NCBI GenBank assembly: GCA_905198755.1
Contig: CAJKDR010000003.1
Coordinates: 1 to 31,381 of the forward strand
Origin: an uncultured Clostridiaceae bacterium
Lineage (GTDB): Bacteria > Bacillota > Clostridia > TANB77 > CAG-508
Reading direction: 5' to 3'
DNA length: 31,381 bases
In this document: positions 17,001 to 26,600 of the stretch, piece after piece
How positions within the stretch are numbered: the stretch's first letter is position 1
Layout: each line of letters opens with the position of its first letter
Made by a program: the position numbers and the translations under genes
Notes under the pieces: generated by a model
The model's input: only the letters and a program-made list of their open reading frames with translations
Told to the model about the DNA's origin: nothing
The model's database searches: none

Positions 17001-18607
17001 ACTATATTTATTCCGCCATTAATGTTTTCTATATTATAAGACTTTTCTTCTCCTACTAATGAGATTATTAATTTTCCATTTTCTATTTTGGCTGATTTTA
17101 TTTCAATTCCATTTCCATATAATATTCCAGTTGAGATTATTTTTGCAGATGTTAAATTTTGTGGTAATGTAAGTTCCATATTTCTAGCTTTAGCCAACTT
17201 ACAACTGCTATTTGTGTCATCTATCTTCATTGTTAATCTTACTTTATTGGTTGATAATGTTGATAAACTACTACTTGAAAGTTCTACTGATATTTTTTCT
17301 TCTGGTTCTTTTAGTTCTATGTTTTTATTGCTTTTATAACTATTTATTATTACTTGTTTTGTATTTTGTTCTTCTGTTACATTTTTTATTGATTGTACTT
17401 CTGAATTTTCTTGTATTGATTTTACATTTTCTAAATTTTCTTGTGAAAATGCTTTTATAGCTTTTCTATTTGATATTTGTAATGTTCCTTCTGTTATTGG
17501 TTTACTTGTTTTTATTATTATACTATCAATTTGTTTTGAATACTCTACTGTGATATTATTATCCTCAATTTCTTTTATATCTCCTGTATTATATTCTACT
17601 TGTAATTTTCTATTTTTCTTTTTGTCTGGCTCACTATATTTTATTGTAGCAATTCTTTCTGTTCCATCACTTAATTCTATAGCTCCATCTGTTCCTAATA
17701 TATTATCAAATTCTTTTTTACTCATAGTTGTTGATTTATAATATATATTTCCATTTGTAGATATTGTTTTATCTTCTTTTTTTGTTGATACAACAAAATC
17801 ATCTTGTTTTATTGTTGCAATTACATTATCTATTAAATCTGAATTTAAAACTTCTAAATTTGATGTTGTTGTATATTCCGTTTCATATGATGTTTTATTA
17901 TTATTATTTGAATACATATATCCTTTGTAGATATCTGTATTGTATATAGAATCTATACTTGTTATATCTCCTATATTTTCTTTAACAGTTACATCCTTAT
18001 TTATATTTTTTTCTGATTTAATTGTTTCATTATCTGCTTTTATATTTTCTACTATATTAGCTTTTAATGATATAGCTACTTCATCTTCATTTCCTTTATA
18101 GCTATTTTCTCCATATATATATATAACTTCAAATTCATCTTTAGCATTTTCTACATATGTAGAATAATTTGATTCATTTTTCAAAGAAATAGTTAATAAA
18201 CCAGAATTTTTATCATAATTCCAGTTGTCATTACTAAATTCTACTTCTGCTCCATCTTTTCCATTTATTGCTTTAGTAGAATTTGCTATTACCTTTACTC
18301 TTTCTGGCATCTCTCCATTAATTTTTGAAGCTTGAACAGTAATTGTCTTATTTTGTACTGGCTTATATTTTTCTTTATCTTGACTGTCTCCTTCTGAGAT
18401 TTTTGCTTTTACAATTACACCTTTTGCTCCATTTGTATCATATTGAACATATTTGCTTAACTCAATATCCGCTTGTATTTCTGGTATTTTTAATTCTTCT
18501 GCTATTACCGCATTAATTCCAGTTCCTAACAAACTAAAATTGCCAGCCATCATAGCAATCACTGCAAATATCGCTGTTATTTTTACAAAAACATTTTTTA
18601 GATTCAT
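14081..18607 (-). CDS. Giant wall-anchored surface protein A2 (SdrD B-like domain, SIKTG anchor)
   Basis: Secreted protein of 1508 residues, function unknown. A signal peptide (about 1-36, ending near INAVIAEE) precedes about 1100 residues of Asn/Lys/Glu/Ser-rich beta-type sequence with DUF11-like repeats (for example NNTSEDKTYKLTTKINNAV and NYDNKDLRNVTYTVKL). A Pro-rich linker of PDTPDNP/PDDPEKP units follows (about 1140-1174), then an SdrD B-like domain with a calcium-type motif (SGVAWLDNNKNGQRDEGE, from about 1178), a DUF11-like domain (about 1300-1450), and SIKTG (1472-1476), a membrane segment and KKKVINKEI. The ribosome binding site AAGGAG is well placed. The last 217 codons before the membrane segment read as identical to A1. 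B2 follows after 23 bases, so A2-B2 form one unit. Confidence 0.88.
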   Translation of the reverse strand: MNLKNVFVKITAIFAVIAMMAGNFSLLGTGINAVIAEELKIPEIQADIELSKYVQYDTNGAKGVIVKAKISEGDSQDKEKYKPVQNKTITVQASKINGEMPERVKVIANSTKAINGKDGAEVEFSNDNWNYDKNSGLLTISLKNESNYSTYVENAKDEFEVIYIYGENSYKGNEDEVAISLKANIVENIKADNETIKSEKNINKDVTVKENIGDITSIDSIYNTDIYKGYMYSNNNNKTSYETEYTTTSNLEVLNSDLIDNVIATIKQDDFVVSTKKEDKTISTNGNIYYKSTTMSKKEFDNILGTDGAIELSDGTERIATIKYSEPDKKKNRKLQVEYNTGDIKEIEDNNITVEYSKQIDSIIIKTSKPITEGTLQISNRKAIKAFSQENLENVKSIQENSEVQSIKNVTEEQNTKQVIINSYKSNKNIELKEPEEKISVELSSSSLSTLSTNKVRLTMKIDDTNSSCKLAKARNMELTLPQNLTSAKIISTGILYGNGIEIKSAKIENGKLIISLVGEEKSYNIENINGGINIVTDLELDINDTVATHNETLNLSYNSASVTKDVNIISNAGLLVLNDTSTNNGKSVRVIGNTSDSIELAMNKKGQTVSQEIKLVNNYDKDITDLEITGNMKFDTNNKKSNIDTILKKVKIENAEAKIYYADSIDSNNWSEKVSNNTKAYKIVVKDNTLSSKNYISINTIANAQDNLTYNELDLLNMNVKYKYDNVSFEQNSTVIASTETKELNTSEPVTITTETLAGDTSINNGDTVNEGQILKTKVTLKNNTSEDKTYKLTTKINNAVYYEIYETGAIYNANRDIETRYHEAAEGDNYRENEIKITAGKEMTYEYQYSVKSNAKDVENNIKLLDLNGNVLKEINVNNNVKSAKMKLMIEYTYNEEKIPENFTTLAFTIKNYDNKDLRNVTYTVKLSDNMKMNTYESEENIEQVTYNEKDNCITVNVSKVPKDGTVKLIGFFDVNIDYTKKSEDIVVNSYCDYKGEKYISNLFEQKIYQGKTNLQLDVTNNLSKDYAEKGEKIQYIVKIKNYGIYKLDKSTFKAELEEGSYIENGYILYNNGKKEAIPINDENNLTFELNIAENDEMQIVINTVVGYTLEKMNNTFSIADPYYNKAEKTVQISGKIDGSNQDIPNNPDTPDNPDDPEKPDTPDNPNNPSEETKHTISGVAWLDNNKNGQRDEGEILLKDIKVDLYDSAKGEIVKDSEGNAKTATTDENGTYRFEGLEKGSYIVIFEFDTSKYTVTTYQKEGTTNSINSDAILSNVTINGTSKKAGITDKIEISNENIENIDIGLIENAIFDLSLDKQINSIQVINKQGTKTTEYNNKNFAKIDLVAKYMNNTNVIINYKFVIKNNGDVTGYVDKIVDNLPSGLEFSSELNKDWYKGSDGNLYTTSLNGIAIKPGETSEVELILTKKTTENTTGTFSNNAELSQISNIEAIEEKAEAKENNKSSADLVISIKTGSVIMYIGITIGCIAIIAAGAYIIKKKVINKEI
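14151..14802 (-). repeat. 652-bp identical block, copy in A2
   Basis: Read base by base, this segment is the same as 26762-27413 with a constant offset of 12,611 and no gaps. It codes for the end of the SdrD B-like region, the DUF11-like domain, SIKTG and half of the membrane segment. Sequence on both sides is clearly diverged between the copies. Confidence 0.9.
14180..14194 (-). other. Sorting signal SIKTG of A2
   Basis: Codes for SIKTG followed by Ser, about 20 hydrophobic residues and a KKK tail. The Pro of LPXTG is replaced by Ile, so recognition by the sortase encoded in this window is uncertain. Confidence 0.65.
15084..15190 (-). repeat. Pro/Asp-rich linker of A2 (PDTPDNP-type units)
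   Basis: A short tandem repeat coding for PDTPDNPDD, PEKPDTPDN and similar units. It sits just before the SdrD B-like domain. The matching place in A1 (about 27672-27795) codes for an Asn/Asp/Lys-rich tract instead. Confidence 0.8.
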
Positions 18608-18657
18608 TTGAAATTCTCCTTTTAATTATAAATATACTTTATGTACACTATTAAAAT

Positions 18658-18663
18658 TATTAT
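18658..18663 (-). promoter_or_regulatory. Candidate -10 box for the A2-B2 operon
   Basis: A perfect TATAAT on the minus strand, 45-50 bases before the A2 start. The best -35 at 17-base spacing is TGGATT, only three of six matches, so either an activator is needed or the promoter is elsewhere in this region. The hairpin at 18685-18710 occupies the -35 area. Confidence 0.4.
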
Positions 18664-18879
18664 ACTACATTTTTTCATTAAAATCCACCTTTTTTCTTAA
18701 AAAATAGCGGTTTCTTCAGTCAAATATCGACTTTTTTGCAAAGTTTTTCCGAATTTTCTTTACGGATTGTGGTCTTTTATTGTTCTAAATGTGTTTTTAT
18801 TATTTTTTTATAACATTTTTATTACAAATTTAAGCTTTTTTTGTATCTTATTTACGGCTAGTACGTTTTAGTTTTAACC

Positions 18880-18909
18880 AAAAAGTACAGACAAATGTCT
18901 GCACTTTTT
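18880..18909 (-). terminator. Terminator of B1
   Basis: Stem AAAAAGT-x-CAGAC with GTCTG-x-ACTTTTT around a 4-base loop (18880-18892 with 18897-18909). The single mismatch becomes a G-U pair on the minus strand, which supports minus-strand use. It starts 7 bases past the B1 stop and ends in TTTTT. Confidence 0.8.
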
Positions 18910-18915
18910 GCTTCT

Positions 18916-20685
18916 TTATTTTCTATTATTCTTTAGAACTTTTTTCTTTATTGCGATTATTCCTCCTGTTAGTACTGTCAATGATACTAATGCTACAATA
19001 TAATAATTAATATTATTATTTTTACCTGTTGGTGGATGTATTGCTATAGTTTCAGCTGTTGCTGCATCGTGTTGTCTTCCTGCTAACACAATATATCTAT
19101 CTGCTGTTCTTACTCTATCTCTAAATATGAAATCACCAGTTGTTTCCCCTGTTGCGTTTTTATAATCTATTCCTGTTATTTCTAAGCTATTTCCATATTC
19201 ATATGTGTCTATTGAACTTGTAATAATATCACTTATACTACTATCTGTTGATGACAAAATCTTTTCTAATGTTATTTCTGTGCTTCCTGTTCCGCATGTT
19301 TCAAGAAGTACATTATTATCTATTGCTTCTACAATAGTTGTATATTTCGTACCGTTAGCTGTTGTATCTATGGTTCCTTTTCTTGTATCATTAACAGAAT
19401 TTGAAAATTTTGACTCATATTCTGCTTGTCTTTTGTATGCGTCCATAATATTTTCATAAGTACTTACTGTCCATTTTTCTTCATTGTTTTCTAGATCTTC
19501 GTTATATGACAAGTTATTATCAACATAATCTGCTATTCCTTTAATGCTAGGGACTGTTACTGCATCATTATTAAAATTCTTTTCTGCATATATGCTTGAT
19601 GTTATATCATATGTTACTTCCAATTTAGCTCCTTGCAGTTTTTCATCTTCTATACTTACATCTAATACATCGATACCTGGTGCTGCCAATACATTACCTG
19701 CCTTTATGTTCCATGTTCTTGTTATTGTGATTTCCCTTGCTAGTGAGTACATTGTCATATCATATTGTAATTTTTTAACTTGAGTTGCAGTTGCTGATGC
19801 TGTAATTATTTTGTTTGAATCTTCTTGCTTATCGCTTTTATTACTATAACCAATTAGATTTTTTATTATCTCTTTCTCCATTCCCAAATCTTTTGATAAT
19901 ACATTTATAACGATGTCTATTTTATTTGCTGCTACTTTACTTGGATTTACAGTTACTTGTGATTCGTTTTTAGCTTCTACTTCTGCAATTGTATTATTTC
20001 CTGTTGAATCTGTTATTTTAAATTTCTTTACATGTTTTTGTAAATCCAGCGTAGTTACAGGAACTTCCGCTATACCAAAATTCATATTACTTATATGGTA
20101 CTCTTTATATATTTCGTTTGAATTAGGGAATATTGCCCATTCTCCAACTCCATTTTCTTTTTGAACTATTTTTCCGTCTTCTATTAGTTGAGCTGCACTT
20201 TCTATTTTAGAAATATCTACTGTTTCTTCTACCGTTAATTCCATATCTTTAGTGTTTGAGCTTATATATGTTTCTTTTGCTATATCGCTTGCTGTTATTG
20301 AATTTTCTGTACATTCCTCTTCAGATTTTCCATCTCTTGCATTATTTAATACAGACATTTCGTCATCTGAAAATGCTGATACTATATTTGAAATTTCCAT
20401 TCTCCTATTACTGTCTTCTACTGCGGTTGATATTCCTTCATTTTTGTTAAATGCATACCAGAATTCAACCGTGCTATTTATTTGGTTTAGTGTGATTTCT
20501 CCTGTTGTTGTTTTATATTCTCTTCTAGATTCATCACTTCCTATTTTTCCTGTATTATTCGTTGATTGAAAATCTTCTCCATTATATGATTTTGTATTAA
20601 CATTTAATTTATTTGAATATACGAATGTTCCGCTTATATTGTTTTTCGCTTTCGTCTTTGCTTTCGTTTTTTCTTGTGGTTCCAA
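18916..20685 (-). CDS. 3' part of frameshifted surface protein B1 (anchor portion, HPPTG)
   Basis: Continues B1 in the +1 frame and is homologous to the C-terminal 430-440 residues of B2 (shared SYNGEDFQSTNN, VSIEDEKLQGA, FRDRVRT, YI(V/I)L(A/S)GRQHD). It carries the HPPTG sorting signal (19024-19038), a membrane segment and a KKKVLKNNRK tail. The listed start is a TTG at 20685 without a ribosome binding site and without a signal peptide, so I do not believe it is translated on its own. It starts 76 bases before the end of the upstream frame. If the frame is not restored, the first part of B1 would be secreted without an anchor and this part would be silent. Confidence 0.85.
   Translation of the reverse strand: MEPQEKTKAKTKAKNNISGTFVYSNKLNVNTKSYNGEDFQSTNNTGKIGSDESRREYKTTTGEITLNQINSTVEFWYAFNKNEGISTAVEDSNRRMEISNIVSAFSDDEMSVLNNARDGKSEEECTENSITASDIAKETYISSNTKDMELTVEETVDISKIESAAQLIEDGKIVQKENGVGEWAIFPNSNEIYKEYHISNMNFGIAEVPVTTLDLQKHVKKFKITDSTGNNTIAEVEAKNESQVTVNPSKVAANKIDIVINVLSKDLGMEKEIIKNLIGYSNKSDKQEDSNKIITASATATQVKKLQYDMTMYSLAREITITRTWNIKAGNVLAAPGIDVLDVSIEDEKLQGAKLEVTYDITSSIYAEKNFNNDAVTVPSIKGIADYVDNNLSYNEDLENNEEKWTVSTYENIMDAYKRQAEYESKFSNSVNDTRKGTIDTTANGTKYTTIVEAIDNNVLLETCGTGSTEITLEKILSSTDSSISDIITSSIDTYEYGNSLEITGIDYKNATGETTGDFIFRDRVRTADRYIVLAGRQHDAATAETIAIHPPTGKNNNINYYIVALVSLTVLTGGIIAIKKKVLKNNRK
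19024..19038 (-). other. Sorting signal HPPTG of B1
   Basis: Codes for IHPPTGKNN before a hydrophobic segment and basic tail, the same motif as in B2. The match in both copies suggests the sortase of this locus reads HPPTG. Confidence 0.8.
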
Positions 20686-23600
20686 ATGTGTATCTTATTT
20701 TATAGTTTCCTGGTAAGAAATTTTTAAATTCAAAATGTCCGTTTTCATCTGATTCCACCTCATACCTTGTTGTATAATCATCTTTACCATCACCTGTTTT
20801 TTCTCGCAGTTCTACTATTACTCCTTCTATTCCTGGTTCATCGCCTGTTTGTATTCCATCACCAGTCTTCGTTCTTATTTCACTTCCATCGTTATTATCT
20901 ATAATGGCTGTGTAGTCTTCAAATACTGTACCAGATATTTTTCTTTCTTTTCCACTATCTGTAGTGTTTTGACTCACAAAGTACAATGTTGGTGTTGTAC
21001 AAGTATCATCTTCATATTTTAATTTTTCTAGTTCTTTACCATTTGTATAATATGTTAGAGTACTTGGTGTTCCATTTTCTGTTGGTGTTGTTTGATTTAT
21101 TGTTGTAGTTAACCTTACTTGTTCTTTTGCTATACTTCCTGGTGCTGAATCCTTATCTAATAATCCTCTTGTATATTCTGTTTGTCCAGTTCCAGCTTTT
21201 GTCTTGTACTCAAATATTTCTGACATATTATATGTTGGATATATTAACTTTCCTACTTTTTCATTACTTTCATTTGCTTGCATATAGTCTTTCAATTTTG
21301 TTATTGTATTGCTTGTCATTGTTAATGTGTAATATAAATTATAACTCTCACTTTGTTTCAAGTTACTATTTCCTACTGCATTTTCCATATCAAACTTTAA
21401 TATTCTAATATTTTCATAGTTTGTATATGTTAAGTTTGATATTTTTTTGCCATTCATCTCTATATATGCATTAAGATTATCTTTTTTTACAACATACGCT
21501 TTGTCATAGTAATTAATTATTGAAGTAGCAATACCATCCGTTTGTGAAGCATTTGTTACAGTTACTTTATATGTCACTTGTATATCTTGAATTCCTTGTT
21601 CTTTACTGTAGCTTATTTCATTCGTTCCTGTATATGCTGATGATGTATTCAAGTCTGTATCTCTTAATGCTTGCTCTTGTTTAACCTCATTTCCATTTGA
21701 ATCATATAAGTATTGACTTGATGTTTCATTTTCCACATTAGCCATATCTTCACCTTGTCCAACATCTGTATTTCTTATATTTATTTTATTTGTATAATTG
21801 TATACTCCCACTTTGTTGTTTACTGTTACTTGTACTTTAGATACATTTGATGTTAATTCTAAGTCAAATACATCTTTTCCTCTTAATCCTAAATTAACAT
21901 ATTTTAATTGTTCTTCTAAGTTTTCGTCATTTTTAAATGTGATTAGTTCTGTAGAAGATTGCATTGACATTGTTTCTTCATTATATATATGGTTTGATTG
22001 TGGAATATATCCATCTTCATTTTTTGTTGTATATTTTATATTGCTAGCATTATTTATTTTTGAAAATTTATTGTTGAAATTCGTTCTCGATTCTCTTGCT
22101 GGCACCTTATCTTCACAAGCATTTGAATTAATTCTATAATTTCCTTTTCCAACTCCTTGATAATCATCTGATATTTTTCTATATGTATTTCCATCTGGTG
22201 TAGATGTGTATGTTATACCATCGTATGTAAAGACTATGTAATAGCTATAATATCCTCCTTTAACTGTTCCATTTAAATTTCCATTATAACTACTTCCGTT
22301 CCATCCACCATCGTTGTTTAAACTGGCTTTTGGACCTTTTATAAAGTTAGTTAACACATTACCTGAATCAACACTTCCAAAACTATATTTTCCTTCAGAA
22401 TCAGTGAATTTTGTTGCAACTATTCCTTTTCCATCTCTATATAATTGTACTTTAATTCCTGATAATGCACTTTCTGCTTCTTTGTCATATATTCCATTAT
22501 AATTTTCTTGTTTTTTGTCTATTGTTTTATCATTCCATACATTACCACTAATTGTTATATCCGGCAATTGAAGATAGTCCTTATCTTGATTGTTATTTTG
22601 AGTTGAGTCTGTAACCGATACTCTATTTATATTCTCTAAGCTTTTTATCTCAGCTTTATTTGTTATAACATCTATAAACATTTTAGATTTTGTAACTTTT
22701 ACTGTAATATCACATGTTGTTGTAGCTCCCGGTGCCAATAATATTCCTGCCGTCCTTGTTATCTTAGCCTGTATTCCGTTAATAATTTCTTCATTTATTC
22801 CTGATTCAAATTTCAAGTTTGTTGATAGTGTATCAAGAATTTCAGTAATATAAACACTTGTATCTGAACTATCATTTCTTAAAACAATAGTATACGTAAC
22901 GGTGTTATTAGGTTCTACTGTTATCACATTGTTTCTCTTCCAAGAATTATTCGTGGTTGGTTTATTATCATACTTATGTTCTGCACTCTTCCACCTTAAA
23001 CTCATATTTGTATTTTGCATATATCCTATTATTTGTCTTTGCTCTTCTGTTTTCTTGCCACTTACCACGATAACTTCACTTAATAATTTTAAATCATTAC
23101 CGTCTACTTCTCCATCTTCATTCATATCTATGTCTGTATTTTTCAAGTAACTTTGTATTATGTCATAATCATTTTTGTTAAATATTCCATCTCCATTTAT
23201 ATCACAATTGATTATATTTTCTATGTATTGTACATTATCAATTTTAGAACAATTCTCTGAATATGGAGAGTATTGATTTAATATATCTATATCTTCTTGT
23301 CCGATGTTTTCATCTCCATTAACATTTAGTTCTTCATTAGTAAAGATAAAATATTCTTTTCCCATTAATATATTTTCATCATTTTTTATTAACTTTTCTT
23401 TTATCTTACTATAATCTTCTAATTTTATTTCGCCTCCATGTTTGCTGTCAATATATTTTTCCTCAAATTCATAATAATGTTGTCTTACTGCTCTAATTAA
23501 ATAATTTGAATTTTTAAAATGTTTATATATTATTTTATCATTTTCATCTACTTTTTTATCGCCATTTAAATCTAGCTCACATAATCTTTCATAGTCTTCA

Positions 23601-26600
23601 TAATTTATTATTCCATCTTCATTAATGTCTTGTTCTGCTAAGTAATTATCAGTATCACCCTTAGGTATATTTGTTTTTTTGTCAATATTATTAAAATCTA
23701 TGTTAGATTCACAAATTGCATCATAACTTTTTCCATAAAAGCTATCTTTTGATTGAAGATTGTTTAATCTTCCAAAATTTATATCCCCATATTCTTCTAT
23801 ATAATCTGATATTCTTCTAATATCACCTTCATAATCATCACAGCGGCTATCAAGTGCCTCAATATATTCTCCTTTATGAGTTTCATAAGATTGAATATCA
23901 TTTTCATCTATTTTACCATCTGTATTAATATCATATAATTTATATTGATTCTCACTGCTGTTATAAATTATGTCAGAAGTATTATATATAATACTATTTA
24001 TATTTTGATAGCTAATTCGATATGTGCCATATTCTTTATTTCCTTCTTCTTTTAATACTGCTATATAATCCACAAATACATTTTCTTTTTGTAATGTTAA
24101 TATATCTCCAGATATAGTTTGTCTTACTCCAATAAGTTCTTTTTCCTTTAGATCGTCTGGTGTTAAAGATGCAAATTCTTCAGCTGAATAAGAAATTGTA
24201 CCTCCATTTTTATTTTTTAAGTCATATGTAACATGTAATATCTCTTCTTCTATTGCTTCATTTTTGTCTATATCGTATTTTTCAATTGCTTCCTTTATTG
24301 TTCTTTCATAATAATCACTTTCTTTTTTGTATGTTGCATCTGCTTTCGCATAATCTATGTCTTTCGAGTCAATAAGTCCATCTTGATTTAAATCATATTT
24401 TTGAATTATATCTTTTATTGCTCCTATTGTCATATTATTTTTATTTTGTATATTTTCTTTAAGATAATCACTATCTAGCTGAGTTTGAGCATCACAATAT
24501 TTATGTATATATGTTTTTTCATTTTTCCAATATTCATTATTAAAAAATTCTTTATATATTTTTTTATTAGAATCTCGAACTAGTAATGCATTAATATATA
24601 ATTTTTTCTTATTTGTATAATCATTTCGAGGTTTGTAAAACTTATTAATTTCTTTTAATATTCCTACTTTTATATTAGCTAACTTTTCCTTATCTATTTT
24701 TTTTGAATATACTCCAAAAATTGACCTATCGCATTCTTTAGTACTTTGTATTGCACTAACTACTCCATCCTCATTTATATCAGCAATCATCAATTGATAC
24801 TGTTTACAATCTTCCCTATCAAATTTTCCATCTCCATTAATATCCAATCTTAGATATTGTTGTATTTTTTCAATAGTTTGTGACCTACCAGTTAAAGTCT
24901 TATATATTTCAACATCTTTTGCATCTATACTGCCATCTTCATTTATATCTGCTTTTTTCCAATCATTAATATTAACTGCTGTATTATTTATTTCTCCATT
25001 TCGGTTTATTTTAGTCGCTATTCCCGTATCAATGTATTTTTTAAGTAATTCTAAATCTTCTGAATTTACTCTTGAATCTTTATTTATATCTCCCTTTTCA
25101 ATAAGATGTCTTAACCCTTCTGAATAATTTCCCGTATATTTTATTCTCAAATATTCTAATATATTTGGATATATAATACCTTTAGATAATTCTGTTCCAT
25201 TAACTTTGCTTATGTATTTTTCCAAACTAACTGCATATTCTTTCATCTTTATACTATCACCATCTTTTGTTCTATATGTTGTTTCGTTTTCAGGTGTAGT
25301 TTGATATATTTCTGCATCGTTCCATTTTTGAATTGTTTCATATTTATCAAATCTCAAAGTAACATCGCAATTTTTTCCTTTTCCAGCTCCTAGTCCTCCA
25401 ACATCAATAATTCCTGATGATTGCATTCCTCCAATTATTGTTGTATTTGACGGTGTAAAATCTTTAATCTTTATATTATCTGCGTCTGTACTACCATTAT
25501 TGTATACTTTTATTCTATATGTAACTATATCACCTGCTTCTATCATTACTGGACTATCATTTTTATAATTATATCCTGTATCATTATTATTTTTTGATAT
25601 TTTTCCACTATTTGTATGTGATGAAGTTCCACCCTTGTTTTTTCTTGAATTTGCATCATTAAAAGTTATTTCTCCATTAGCGTGTTGAACTTTTATAATA
25701 TATTTTTGTAAAGATACATTTACTTTTTGAGGAGGTATTTTTAAGTTTATTGTTTTTGACACTTCTTCATTATCTTCACCATAGGTTACTAATCTTGATT
25801 GAGAATAATTTGTAGCAAGTACTATTAATCTTGCTCTATATGATTTATAACTTTGTTTTAGTGTTATTTCACTTATTTTATCTGTTATTTTGTTTTTACT
25901 TTTAACTTGTCCATCTTTATATATTGCACTATATTCTTTTCCTCCTGCTTTTATTTTTACAGTTTTTGTAGCTTTTTCTTTTATTCCACTAATATTGTAT
26001 CCAGAAATTATTGTTTTGTAATCTCCACTGCCTGGATATTCAATTTTTAGGTTACCACTTGATGTATTATCAGTCATATCTATATTTAAATACTTATCTT
26101 TATCGACTTTATAAAGGTTTTCATATGTACTTGTTGCAGAAGCCTTTAAACTTTTTTCTACCCTCAAACCAGCATCAGTATATAAATGATACCATCCATT
26201 CCAATATGCAAACGCTTCTGCTTCCCAAGTTTTAGTTTTATATTTATCATATGCCATATATGCCATTCTTGCAGCAGATTCTCCTACGTGATCTCTACCA
26301 TCCTTACTCTTTAAATCCCCTTGTACTTCTACATAGCCACCATAAATGTCTATTATACCTGCCACTCTTAATCGCATTCCAACTTTGGATTCATTACTAT
26401 CCATAGCTTTATGATTTAAACATATACAGTCTCTCGAATTATTAACATTATTATTATAATCATTTCCTGTTATTGTATAATACTTATCTTTTACATTATC
26501 CCAAGTTATATTATACAATCTTCTTCCTTTACCAAGGAAAGCTGAAGAATATGTTCCTCCAGGATCATTTTTAGATTTTCCAGCTATTGTCACGCTTTTT

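Larger units (their letters stand above)
18608..18915. other. 308-bp intergenic region between B1 and A2
   Basis: The only gene-free stretch longer than 300 bases. It holds the B1 terminator (18880-18909), a minus-strand TATAAT (18658-18663) with a poor -35, the AAGGAG of A2, and between them an AT-rich leader with less AT-rich islands (for example around 18711-18780). An 11-bp minus-strand hairpin with a bulge and two G-U pairs (18685-18710) lies just upstream of the TATAAT. I recognise no riboswitch class and see no conserved open reading frame. Confidence 0.6.

Noticed and set aside
18608..18880. c-di-GMP or other known riboswitch before A2
   Set aside because: I looked for the conserved core sequences of c-di-GMP-I and similar classes on the minus strand and did not find them.
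20641..20673. Programmed -1 ribosomal frameshift at A AAA AAC in B1
   Set aside because: The heptamer is present and in the right phase, but a -1 shift leads to a frame that stops soon after. The downstream homology is in the +1 frame. No slow codon or stop typical of +1 programmed sites is present.
18916..20685. The 3' part of B1 as an independent gene starting at TTG
   Set aside because: There is no ribosome binding site or signal peptide, and its sequence is the direct continuation of the B1/B2 homology. It is better read as the second half of a frameshifted gene.
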